Source: Acuticoccus sp. I52.16.1
GTDB lineage: Bacteria; Pseudomonadota; Alphaproteobacteria; Rhizobiales; Amorphaceae
Length of the DNA: 64,000 nt
Assembly: GCF_022865125.1 (NCBI RefSeq)
Contig: NZ_CP094828.1
Coordinates: 3,775,219 to 3,839,218, forward strand
Direction: 5' to 3'
Under the pieces are notes generated by a model. The model was not told where the DNA came from. It did no database searches and saw only the letters and a list, made by a program, of their open reading frames with translations. Below, in pieces: positions 8,155-17,176 of the stretch (its first letter is position 1; each line of letters opens with the position of its first letter). Both the position numbers and the translations under genes were made by a program.

Positions 8155-9591
8155 ATGTCCCACAGAGCCCCATGGGCGGCCGCGTTCGCCGGCGCCGCCG
8201 TCCTCGCCGCCGCGAGCCCCGCCGCCGCTCAGGACCCTGCCGCCTGCGAGGCGTTGGAGCAGGTGGTGATCGACGCCGCCACAGTCGGCTCCGCGCGCCG
8301 GATGCCAGCCGTCGACGCTTCGCCCGCCTACTGCGAGGTGCGCGTCACCGCCCGCCCGGCCATTTCCATCGAGGTGCGCCTGCCGCTCGAGGGCTGGAAC
8401 GGCAAGCTCTATCAGACCGGGTGCGGCGGCTTCTGCGGCATCCTCGGCCGCGCCGATTCGGCGCCGGGCGTGATCAACGCCATGCGCCCCGGCCTCGAGA
8501 AGGGGTACGCCACGGCGACGTCCGACTCCGGCCACCACGGTCTCTCGGTGGTCGACGCCTCGTTCGCCTACGCCAACCCGCAGGGCGAGCGCGACTGGGG
8601 CTGGCGCTCCATCGGCGAGACCAACCGCGTCGCCAAGGCGTTGATCGAGGCGTTCTACGCCGCGCCCGCCGGCACCGCCTACTTCCAAGGCTGCTCAACC
8701 GGGGGTCGCATGGCCCAGCGAGCCGCACTCACCTACCCGGACATGTTCGACGGGATCATCTCCGGTGCCCCGGCGATCGACTATCCCGGCCTCGTCGCGA
8801 CGGCGTTTTCCTACTTCCTCCAGGCCAACACCGGCGCCGACGGGCAGCCGATCCTCGAGCCCGGCAAGGAGGCGCTGATCGGCGACGAGGTGATGGCGCA
8901 GTGCGACGCGGCCGACGGCGCCGAGGACGGCCTCATCGCCGACCCCCGCGCGTGCTCGGTCGATCTGTCCACCATCGCCTGCACCGCCGAAGCCGAGGAG
9001 GGCTGCCTCTCTGAGGCCGAGCTCGGCGTGATCGACAAGTGGCGCAAGGGACCGCGCAACGCGGCCGGCGAGCAGCTCTACCCCGGCGGCATCCCCGAGG
9101 GATCGGAGCCGTTCTGGAGCCTATGGCTGACCGGCAAGCCCGGCGGCGCGCCTTTGATGACGCCCTTCGCCACCTCGTTCGGCCAGTTCATGGCCTTCCC
9201 GAACGATCCGGGACCGACCTGGTCGCCCCAGGACTTCGACTTCGAGACCGACCCCGCCAAGGTCGCGATGATGAACAGCGTCTACAATTCTGACGACCCG
9301 GACCTGTCGGCCTTCATCGCGGCGGGCGGCAAGATGATCGTCTATCACGGCTGGGCCGACCCGCTGGTCACGCCCTACAAGACCGTCGACTGGTACGAGA
9401 AGGCGAGCGACCTCTCCGGCGGCAAGGACACGCTGGAGAACAACGTGCGCCTCTTCATGATCCCCGGCATGGACCATTGCGGCCTGCAACCGGGACCCGG
9501 CGGCATCTCCCAGGCCGATCTCGATCTCGTCGGCCCGATCGAGGTGTGGGTCGAGGAGGGGACGGCCCCCGAGACGATCCTCAGGCGGTAG
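8155..9591 (+). CDS. Tannase/feruloyl esterase family protein, secreted
   Basis: The 478-residue protein has a Sec signal peptide (residues 1-26, cut after A-A-A-Q) and is expected in the periplasm or outside. The nucleophile motif is G-C-S-T-G-G (Cys180-Ser181). The catalytic His lies in M-D-H-C-G (His441-Cys442), and an Asp sits in H-G-W-A-D-P. Cys-Ser and His-Cys next to each other form the CS-D-HC signature of tannases and feruloyl esterases, in which the two cysteines are disulfide-bonded behind the active site. D-G-A-E-D-G-L-I matches the calcium-binding lid segment. It hydrolyses esters of aromatic acids; the exact substrate is open. A GGAGG site precedes the ATG. Confidence 0.9.
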   Translation: MSHRAPWAAAFAGAAVLAAASPAAAQDPAACEALEQVVIDAATVGSARRMPAVDASPAYCEVRVTARPAISIEVRLPLEGWNGKLYQTGCGGFCGILGRADSAPGVINAMRPGLEKGYATATSDSGHHGLSVVDASFAYANPQGERDWGWRSIGETNRVAKALIEAFYAAPAGTAYFQGCSTGGRMAQRAALTYPDMFDGIISGAPAIDYPGLVATAFSYFLQANTGADGQPILEPGKEALIGDEVMAQCDAADGAEDGLIADPRACSVDLSTIACTAEAEEGCLSEAELGVIDKWRKGPRNAAGEQLYPGGIPEGSEPFWSLWLTGKPGGAPLMTPFATSFGQFMAFPNDPGPTWSPQDFDFETDPAKVAMMNSVYNSDDPDLSAFIAAGGKMIVYHGWADPLVTPYKTVDWYEKASDLSGGKDTLENNVRLFMIPGMDHCGLQPGPGGISQADLDLVGPIEVWVEEGTAPETILRR

Positions 9592-9633
9592 TGCGGCGCG
9601 CCCTCCGGTCCGCGAGAGCGGGGGGCGCCATGC

Positions 9634-9663
9634 CAGGGGCGGGCCCGTCGCGGGCCGCCCCTG
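9634..9663 (+). terminator. GC-rich hairpin after the esterase gene
   Basis: CAGGGGCGG(g)CCCG pairs with CGGGCCGCCCCTG around a TCG loop, with one bulged G. It lies 43 bp after the stop and has no T-run, so it is a probable but not classical terminator. Confidence 0.4.
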
Positions 9664-9836
9664 CCGACGCGCCTCGCGTGAGAGACGCGCCCGCGAATCG
9701 ACGCGCGTCATTAGGGCTAATGTTAATCTGCGACAACTTTTTTGCCTGAGGCGGAAGATTCCAGGGAACGAATGCCATCGCACGTGACTTCACATGGAGC
9801 CACCAGATCGTTCGTGCCCGGGGAAGGTGTTCTTCT

Positions 9837-10703
9837 ATGTCAACGGAAAATGGATCGCCGCGTCACTTCGTCAAGGCCGCCATGAGCGCCCCCTACCTGG
9901 AACGCGAAGAAGAACACCAACTGGCGCTGAGGTGGCGGGACGACAAGGACGAGAGCGCACTCTCCAAGCTGACCGCCGCCCACATGCGCCTCGTGATCTC
10001 GATCGCGTCGCGCTTCCGTCATTTCGGCCTCGCCATGGGCGACCTCATCCAGGAAGGCCACGTCGGACTGCTCGAGGCGGCCGCGCGGTTCGAGCCGGAG
10101 CGCAACGTGCGCTTCTCGACCTACGCGACGTGGTGGATCCGCGCCTCCATCCAGGACTACATTCTGCGCAACTGGTCGATCGTGCGCGGCGGCACGTCGT
10201 CGACGCAGAAGGCGCTGTTCTTCAACCTTCGCCGGCTGCGCGCCAAGATGGCCCGCAACGGCTCCGGTTCGCCCGACGCGGCGATGTACGAGGAGATCGC
10301 CGCGGCGATCGGCGTCTCCAAGGCCGACGTGGAGCTGATGAACTCGCGCCTTTCCGCGCCCGATACCTCGCTCAACTCCCCGGTCATCGAGAGCGATTCC
10401 TCCGCGGCCGATCGGCAGGATTTCCTCCCCTGCCACGCCCCCCTGCCGGACCAGAACGTCACCGACACGATCGACACCGACCGCCGCTCGCAATGGCTGG
10501 CGACCGCGCTGCACGAGCTGAACGAGCGCGAGCTGCGCATCGTGCGCGAACGCCGCCTGACCGAGGAGGGCGCGACGCTGGAATCGCTCGGCGCCAAGCT
10601 CGGCATTTCCAAGGAGCGCGTCCGCCAGATCGAGAACCGCGCCCTGCAGAAGCTCCGTTCCGCGCTGCTGCGCGACCACGAGCAGCAGGTCTTCGTCAGC
10701 TGA
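9837..10703 (+). CDS. rpoH2: RNA polymerase sigma-32 family factor, RpoH2 type
   Basis: The 288-residue sigma-70 family factor directs RNA polymerase to heat-shock and stress promoters. Region 2 contains A-H-M-R-L-V-I-S-I-A and the core-binding D-L-I-Q-E-G-H-V-G-L-L-E-A-A-A-R-F. The -10 recognition helix reads F-S-T-Y-A-T-W-W-I-R. The RpoH box Q-K-A-L-F-F-N-L-R-R-L is present, and a C-terminal helix-turn-helix follows (G-I-S-K-E-R-V-R-Q-I-E). The start (M-S-A-P-Y-L-E-R-E-E-E-H) and the Q-K-A-L-F-F-N-L box resemble alphaproteobacterial RpoH2. That paralog typically serves the oxidative or singlet-oxygen response under RpoE control. A GGGGAAGG site precedes the ATG. The 3' UTR contains a candidate small RNA. 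Confidence 0.92.
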   Translation: MSTENGSPRHFVKAAMSAPYLEREEEHQLALRWRDDKDESALSKLTAAHMRLVISIASRFRHFGLAMGDLIQEGHVGLLEAAARFEPERNVRFSTYATWWIRASIQDYILRNWSIVRGGTSSTQKALFFNLRRLRAKMARNGSGSPDAAMYEEIAAAIGVSKADVELMNSRLSAPDTSLNSPVIESDSSAADRQDFLPCHAPLPDQNVTDTIDTDRRSQWLATALHELNERELRIVRERRLTEEGATLESLGAKLGISKERVRQIENRALQKLRSALLRDHEQQVFVS

Positions 10704-10756
10704 CCGCGCCCGCGGCCGCGCCGCGGATCCCGCTCGGGGCGGCGCTGTCGTCCTCG

Positions 10757-10840
10757 CCTCGCCGGCGTATCGGCGAGGTGCGTTTTCCTCCCTGATGGGC
10801 TAAGCCGTCTCAGACACCACTGAGGCGGCACTTTTTTTTT
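10757..10840 (+). ncRNA. Candidate small RNA in the rpoH2 3' UTR with a UUUCCUCCCU motif
   Basis: Three elements follow in order. First is a perfect 8-bp hairpin (CCTCGCCG/CGGCGAGG, 10757-10778). Next is the single-stranded TGCGTTTTCCTCCCT containing the ten-mer TTTCCTCCCT (10784-10793). Last is a strong intrinsic terminator. The same ten-mer, preceded by GCG and followed 8 bases later by a terminator stem, occurs in the MmgR-like RNA at 21278-21364. The motif can pair with purine-rich ribosome-binding sites, so antisense control of translation is the natural guess. I see no clear promoter in the 53 bp after the rpoH2 stop, so it may be cut from the rpoH2 transcript. Expression is not demonstrated. 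Confidence 0.55.
10804..10840 (+). terminator. Intrinsic terminator downstream of rpoH2
   Basis: GCCGTCTCAG pairs with CTGAGGCGGC (one G-U pair) around the loop ACACCA. It is followed by AC and nine T residues. Confidence 0.88.
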
Positions 10841-10993
10841 CCGGCTCGGCGGCTGCGGTGCCGGCGCGCGTCGTGGGCGGCGCCGCCTCGCCATCGACCC
10901 GAACGAGGCTCGACCGATCGAGATGTCTGCGACAATGAGGCGGCTGCCGCGTGGCGCGGCCCCGGCCGATGCGCCGACGAGGCCCGCGCGCTG

Positions 10994-11677
10994 ATGGACG
11001 TGAGCATCTGGCCCGTGGTGAGCCTGTCGCTCCAGGTGGCGCTGACCGCGACGATGGCGGCGCTGCCGCTGGCCCTCGTGGTCGCCGTCGTCCTGTCGCG
11101 GGCACGGTTTCCGGGGCACTGGCTCCTCAACGTCCTGGTTCACCTGCCGCTGATCCTGCCGCCGGTGGTGACCGGGTACCTCCTGCTGTTGCTCTTCGGG
11201 CGGCGCGGGGCGATCGGCGCCTGGCTCGCCGACCTCGGCATCGTCTTCGCCTTCAACTGGACGGGCGCGGCCCTCGCCGCCGGGGTCATGTCCTTTCCGC
11301 TGATGGTCCGGGCGATCCGCCTGGCGGTGGACGCGGTCGACGTGCGCGTCGAGGCGGCCTCGCGCAATCTCGGCGCCGGCCCCGTGGCGACGTTCGTGTT
11401 CGTGACGCTGCCGCTGATCGCACCCGGCATCCTCGCCGGCATGGTGATCGCCTTCGCCAAGGCGCTGGGCGAATTCGGCGCCACGATCACCTTCGTCTCC
11501 AACATACCGGGTCAGACGCGCACGCTGCCGCTCGCGATCTACACCGAGCTTCAGGTTCCCGGCGGCGAGGAGGGGGCGCTGGTGCTGGTCGCTATCTCGG
11601 TGGCGATCTCGGTCGTGGCGCTGTTCGGGTCGGAGATCCTCGCCACCCGCACCGCCAAATGGGTGCGCGGGCATTGA
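10994..11677 (+). CDS. modB: Molybdate ABC transporter permease
   Basis: This inner-membrane permease of the high-affinity molybdate importer supplies molybdenum for molybdopterin enzymes. The 227-residue protein has about five to six hydrophobic segments. Its EAA-loop, A-S-R-N-L-G-A-G-P-V-A-T-F, and the L-P-L-I-A-P-G-I-L-A-G and F-A-K-A-L-G-E-F-G-A-T motifs are typical of ModB. modC overlaps its 3' end by 19 bases. No substrate-binding protein gene (modA) is present upstream in the window; the preceding 150 bp contain only the rpoH2 terminator and GC-rich spacer. Confidence 0.93.
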   Translation: MDVSIWPVVSLSLQVALTATMAALPLALVVAVVLSRARFPGHWLLNVLVHLPLILPPVVTGYLLLLLFGRRGAIGAWLADLGIVFAFNWTGAALAAGVMSFPLMVRAIRLAVDAVDVRVEAASRNLGAGPVATFVFVTLPLIAPGILAGMVIAFAKALGEFGATITFVSNIPGQTRTLPLAIYTELQVPGGEEGALVLVAISVAISVVALFGSEILATRTAKWVRGH

Positions 11678-12759
11678 AGGTCTCCGTCGACCTGCGCCGT
11701 CGGGCCCGCTTCCCGATCGACGTCGCGTTCGAGGCGGAGGGCGGCGTGACCGCGCTGTTCGGCCGCTCCGGCGCCGGTAAATCCACCGTGATCGCGATGA
11801 TCGCCGGGCTGGAGCGGCCGGAGGCGGGATGGGTCGTCGTCGGCGATCGGGTGCTGTTCGATTCCGAGCGCGGCCGGGCTGTCGCGCCGCATGCGCGCCG
11901 CACGCCGGTGGTGTTCCAGGACGGGCGCCTGTTCCCGCATCTCACCGTCGCCGGCAACCTCGCCTTTGCACGCCGCTTCGGCGGTGGCGCACCCCGCCCG
12001 CTGGAGCCGATCGTCGAGCTTCTGGGCATCGGCGGGCTGTTGCACCGGCGGCCGGGACGGCTGTCGGGCGGCGAGAAGCAGCGCGTGGCGATCGCGCGCG
12101 CGCTCGCCTCCTCGCCGGATCTCCTGCTGCTCGACGAGCCGCTCGCCGCCCTCGACGAGGCGCGAAAGGCCGAGATCCTGCCCTACCTCGACCGCCTGCG
12201 CTCCGAGACCGGCCTCGCGATGATCTACGTCAGCCACGCGGTGAGCGAGGTGGCGCGGCTCGCCGACCGCGTCGTCATGTTGCAAGGCGGCCGGAGCGTG
12301 GCCGCCGGTCCGGTGGCCGAGGTCTTCGCCGACGCCGCGACCGCCGCGATCATGGGCCCGCGCGATGCCGGCGCCATCCTGGAGGGGCGCATCGCCGCCC
12401 ACCTGCCGGACGACGCGCTGACCGAGGTCGCCCTCTCCACCGTGCGGCTGACGCTGCCGCTGGTCGCCGCACCGCCGGGAACGCGGGTGCGGCTGCGTCT
12501 GCGCGCGACGGACATCATCGTCGGCACCGGCGCGGTGGCCGGATTGTCGACCCACAACGTGCTCCCGGCGGTCGTCTCGTTCGTGCGGGAGGGGGAGGGG
12601 CCGGGGGCGCTGGTGGGGCTGCGGTGCGGCGATGACCGGCTGCTCGCCCGGCTGACGCAGCGATCGGTGCGCGACCTGGGCCTTGCGCCGGGCTGCCCCT
12701 GCACCGCGATTTTGAAGGCCGTCGCGGTCCCGCCGGAAGACGTGACCGTTCTGGGCTGA
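11659..12759 (+). CDS. modC: Molybdate ABC transporter ATP-binding protein
   Basis: The 366-residue ATPase powers ModB. Walker A is G-R-S-G-A-G-K-S-T (near residue 37). The Q-loop is V-V-F-Q-D-G-R-L-F, the signature is L-S-G-G-E-K-Q-R-V, Walker B is L-L-L-L-D-E-P-L, and the H-loop is Y-V-S-H-A. The last 70-80 residues form a TOBE/MOP-like domain that binds molybdate or tungstate and gates transport in this family. I start at the ATG at 11659, inside the modB end. A TTG at 11674 that overlaps the modB stop is an alternative. Coupled translation with modB is expected. Confidence 0.92.
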   Translation: MGARALKVSVDLRRRARFPIDVAFEAEGGVTALFGRSGAGKSTVIAMIAGLERPEAGWVVVGDRVLFDSERGRAVAPHARRTPVVFQDGRLFPHLTVAGNLAFARRFGGGAPRPLEPIVELLGIGGLLHRRPGRLSGGEKQRVAIARALASSPDLLLLDEPLAALDEARKAEILPYLDRLRSETGLAMIYVSHAVSEVARLADRVVMLQGGRSVAAGPVAEVFADAATAAIMGPRDAGAILEGRIAAHLPDDALTEVALSTVRLTLPLVAAPPGTRVRLRLRATDIIVGTGAVAGLSTHNVLPAVVSFVREGEGPGALVGLRCGDDRLLARLTQRSVRDLGLAPGCPCTAILKAVAVPPEDVTVLG

Positions 12760-12860
12760 CGGCGCCATTGTCGGACCAGGGTCGGCGCGCAACATTGGCA
12801 GCACGGCCGTGTCGGGACAATCGGCACGGCCTCGTCAGCTGTCTCAGCGCCGGGGTTCCG

Positions 12861-13892
<1,032 letters not shown>

Positions 13893-13911
13893 CGCCCGGC
13901 GGCTCGCCGCC

Positions 13912-16848
13912 TCAGTGCGCCTCGGCCCAGCTGGTGCCGGCGCGAGCGTCGACGTCGAGGGGGACGGCCAGCTTCACCGCCGGCTCCGCCGCGCCCTTCA
14001 TGACCGTGGCGATGATCTTGATCGCGCGTTCGGCCTCCGACTCCGGGGCCTCGAACAAGAGTTCGTCGTGCACCTGGAGGAGCATTTTGGTGCCGAGGCC
14101 GGCCTTGGCGAGCGCCGGCTCGATGCGCACCATCGCGCGGCGGATGATGTCGGCCGCGGAGCCCTGGATCGGCGCGTTGATCGCCGCCCGCTCGTAGAAG
14201 GCGCGCAACGAGGGGTTCTTGGTGTCGATCTCCGGGTAGTGCGCGCGGCGGCCGAACAGCGTCTCCACGTAGCCGTTCTCGCGCACGGTCTTCTTGGTGG
14301 CCTCCATGTAGTCGCGGATGCCGGGGAAGCGCTCGAAGTACTTCTTGATGTAGGCCGACGCCTCGGCGTTCGGGATCGAGAGCTGGTTGGCGAGGCCGAA
14401 GGCCGAGATCCCGTAGATGATGCCGAAGTTGATCGCCTTGGCGCGGCGGCGCACCATCGGGTCCATCCCCTCGACCGGCACGCCGAACATCTCCGACGCG
14501 GTGATGGCGTGGATGTCCTGTCCGTCGGCGAACGCTTCGCGCAGCTGGGGGATGTCGGCGATGTGGGCGAGCACGCGCAGCTCGATCTGGCCGTAGTCGG
14601 CGGCGATCAGCGTGGTGCCGGGCGCGGCGACGAAGGCGGTGCGGATCTTGCGGCCTTCCTCGGTGCGGATCGGGATATTCTGCACGTTCGGGTCGGTCGA
14701 GGAGAGGCGCCCGGTGGTGGTCGAGGCCATCATGAAGGTGGTGTGCACCCGGCCCGTCTCGGCGTTGATCTCGTTCGGCAGCGCGTCGGTATAGGTCGAC
14801 TTCAGCTTGGAGATCTGCCGCCACTGCAACAGCTTGACGGGGAGGGGATGGCCCTCGGCGGCGAGGTCTTCCAGCACCTGCGCGCCGGTGGACCAGGCGC
14901 CGGTCTTGGTCTTCTTGCCGCCCGGCAGGCCCAGCTTGTCGAACAGGATCTCCGAGAGCTGCTTGGTCGAGCCGATGTTGAACTTCTCGCCGGCCAGCTC
15001 GTAGATCTCGTCCTCGATCCGCGCCAGCGTCTGCGCGAAGTCGCCCGACATGCGCGACAGGATGTGGCGGTCGACCAGGACGCCGTTCTCCTCCATCCGG
15101 GCCAGCACCGTCACCAGCGGCCGCTCCAGCGTCTCGTAGACGCGGCTGAGGCGCTGGGCGACGACGCGCTGGCGCAGCACCGGCCACAGCCGCACGGCGA
15201 CGTCCGCTTCCTCGCCGGCGTGGCGCGTGGCCGACTCCAGCGGCACGTCGGCGAAGGGGATCTTCTTCTGCCCCGTCCCCATCACGTCGCGGTCGTCGAG
15301 CGGGGTGTGCGTCAGGTAGCGCTTGGCGAGGCCCGGATAGTCGTGCAGCCCGTTGCCGGAATCGGCCGTATAGGAGAGGAGGCACACGTCGTCGATCGGG
15401 GCGACCTCGATCCCGATCCGCCGCAGCGCCAGGTAGTCGCGCTTCATCGCGGTGGAGATCTTGGCGATGCCGCGGTCCTCCAGCGGCCCTTTCAGCAGCG
15501 GCACCGCCTCGTCGAGCGCCATGCCTTGCGGCTCTGACATGAGGTCGACGGCCTGCTGGCCGATGGCGAGGTAGCAGGCCTTGCCCGGCCCCACCGCGAT
15601 GGCGATCCCGGCGACGGCCGAGCGCATCACCGGCCCGTTCGCCAGCCGCACCGCGATCGCCATGGTGCCGGTCGCGCGGGCGGCCTCCAGCCATTCGGCG
15701 AGGCGCTCGGCGGTGGTGACGGTCTCGTAGGCGGCGAGGTCGATCGCGGCGCCGGCGGCGGCGCGCTCCAGGTGGGCGGCGAGGTCGGCCGGGGTGCCGG
15801 CGGTGGCGATGTCGTCCGCGGTCTCCTCGGGGTCCGCCATCGGCGCGCCGAGGTTGAGGTAACGCCCGTCCGCCTCGACCTTCGCATGGTCGACGCCGAA
15901 GTCCTCGGCGGCGCGGCGGGTGAGGGTGCCGAAGTCCATCGCCTTGAAGAAGGCGACCAGCGGCTCGGGCGGCACCGGCTGCAGGGTCAGCGCCTCGAGG
16001 CCCTGCTCCAGCTCCACCCGGTCGTCGAGCTTGACGAGGCTGCGGGACAGCCGCGCCTGGTCGGCGAACTCGATCAGGTTCTCGCGCCGCTTGTTCTGCT
16101 TGATCTCCTGCGCGTTGGCGAGCAGCGTGTCGAGGTCGCCCCACTCGTCGATGAGCTGGGCGGCGGTCTTCTTGCCGATGCCCGGCACGCCCGGCACGTT
16201 GTCCGTCGCGTCGCCGATGAGGGCCTGCACGTCGACCACCTTTTCCGGCGGCACACCGAAATATTCGACCACCTCATCGACACCGATGCGCCGCTCCGGC
16301 CGCACACCCATGCGCCCCTGGCCGGCGCGACGGCCCTCGCCGGAGGCCGGGTCGTACATCGCAACCCGCTCGTTCACGAGCTGCATCAGGTCCTTGTCGG
16401 CCGAGACGATGAGCACGTCTGCGCCGTTGTCGGCGGCCTGCCGGGCGTAGGTGGCGATGATGTCGTCCGCCTCGAACCCGCCCTTCTCGATCGGGGTGAG
16501 ACCGAACGCCTCCACCGCGGCGCGCATCAGCGGGAACTGCGGGATCAGGTCGTCGGGCGGGGCGGAGCGGTTGGCCTTGTACTCGGGGTACATCTCGTTG
16601 CGGAACGAGGCCTCCGACTTGTCGAAGATGATGGCGAGGTGGGTCGGGTGGATGTCCGCCGCGCCGTCTTTGATGAATTGGTAGAGCTTGTTGCAGAAGA
16701 GGCGGACCGCGCCGGTGGGCAGCCCGTCGGCCCGGTAGTTGTATTTCCGGTCCTGGTTCATCGACTGGAAGTAGGCGCGGAAGACGAACGACGAGCCGTC
16801 CACCAGGAAGACGGTGTCGCCGGGGCCGGGGGTCTTCAGGTCGGTCAT
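13912..16848 (-). CDS. polA: DNA polymerase I with a degenerate proofreading domain
   Basis: The 978-residue protein fills gaps in repair and removes Okazaki primers. Residues 1-300 are the 5'-3' flap nuclease (V-D-G-S-S-F-V-F-R-A-Y, D-N-V-P-G-V-P-G-I-G). Residues about 377-560 correspond to the 3'-5' exonuclease. The C-terminal polymerase has motif A (D-Y-G-Q-I-E-L-R), motif B (R-R-A-K-A-I-N-F-G-I-I-Y-G) and motif C (Q-V-H-D-E-L-L). The exonuclease metal motif DxE, normally F-D-T-E-T, reads I-A-V-R-L here. The Exo II Asn and Exo III Tyr are also replaced, so proofreading is probably lost. A short Gly/Arg insert (about residues 168-187) sits in the flap nuclease. The start M-T-D-L-K is chosen because the upstream frame lacks coding character and has a GGAGGAACACG leader. 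Confidence 0.95.
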   Translation of the reverse strand: MTDLKTPGPGDTVFLVDGSSFVFRAYFQSMNQDRKYNYRADGLPTGAVRLFCNKLYQFIKDGAADIHPTHLAIIFDKSEASFRNEMYPEYKANRSAPPDDLIPQFPLMRAAVEAFGLTPIEKGGFEADDIIATYARQAADNGADVLIVSADKDLMQLVNERVAMYDPASGEGRRAGQGRMGVRPERRIGVDEVVEYFGVPPEKVVDVQALIGDATDNVPGVPGIGKKTAAQLIDEWGDLDTLLANAQEIKQNKRRENLIEFADQARLSRSLVKLDDRVELEQGLEALTLQPVPPEPLVAFFKAMDFGTLTRRAAEDFGVDHAKVEADGRYLNLGAPMADPEETADDIATAGTPADLAAHLERAAAGAAIDLAAYETVTTAERLAEWLEAARATGTMAIAVRLANGPVMRSAVAGIAIAVGPGKACYLAIGQQAVDLMSEPQGMALDEAVPLLKGPLEDRGIAKISTAMKRDYLALRRIGIEVAPIDDVCLLSYTADSGNGLHDYPGLAKRYLTHTPLDDRDVMGTGQKKIPFADVPLESATRHAGEEADVAVRLWPVLRQRVVAQRLSRVYETLERPLVTVLARMEENGVLVDRHILSRMSGDFAQTLARIEDEIYELAGEKFNIGSTKQLSEILFDKLGLPGGKKTKTGAWSTGAQVLEDLAAEGHPLPVKLLQWRQISKLKSTYTDALPNEINAETGRVHTTFMMASTTTGRLSSTDPNVQNIPIRTEEGRKIRTAFVAAPGTTLIAADYGQIELRVLAHIADIPQLREAFADGQDIHAITASEMFGVPVEGMDPMVRRRAKAINFGIIYGISAFGLANQLSIPNAEASAYIKKYFERFPGIRDYMEATKKTVRENGYVETLFGRRAHYPEIDTKNPSLRAFYERAAINAPIQGSAADIIRRAMVRIEPALAKAGLGTKMLLQVHDELLFEAPESEAERAIKIIATVMKGAAEPAVKLAVPLDVDARAGTSWAEAH

Positions 16849-17176
16849 GCTCGTGTTCCTCCAGCGGGCGCCGTCGTCGTCCCGCTCCGCCTGCCGCGCG
16901 GTGGACGGAGCCCGGTGGTCCGGCGCTCCACTCCGGCCGGGGCCCCGGACGGGCCCCGCGCGGGCCGGCGGACATTGGGGCGCCTTGCCGCGACGATCAA
17001 GCCACGCGGCGGCGCCATCCCGTCCTCGTGCCGTCATCCTCGGGCGGAGGGGCGCGGCAGCGGCACAGGATCGATTAACCATTCGCCTTGATTCGCGTGA
17101 AGCGATTGGCGAAGGGTTCCGTTAGCCCTGGTCGGCGACACTGGCGCCGACCGACAACAGTGATGAGTACGCCGTC
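16849..17176. other. Divergent intergenic region polA / PBP1A with an inverted repeat
   Basis: No gene is seen in these 328 bp. Arms AACCATTCGCC (17077-17087) and GGCGAAGGGTT (17108-17118) are complementary at 10 of 11 positions. A second near-palindrome, TTCGC/GCGAt, lies between them. The structure lies about 60 bp upstream of the PBP1A start and could be an operator or an mRNA leader hairpin. Confidence 0.45.

Noticed and set aside
10757-10840. Cuckoo/CcsR RNA family as the identity of the rpoH2 3'-UTR RNA
   Set aside because: That family, as I recall it, has CCUCCUCCC in hairpin loops and often follows DUF1127 genes. Here the motif is between hairpins and no DUF1127 gene is present.
10841-10993. 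Search for modA upstream of modB
   Set aside because: The space is too short and contains no secreted-protein frame; modA must be elsewhere.
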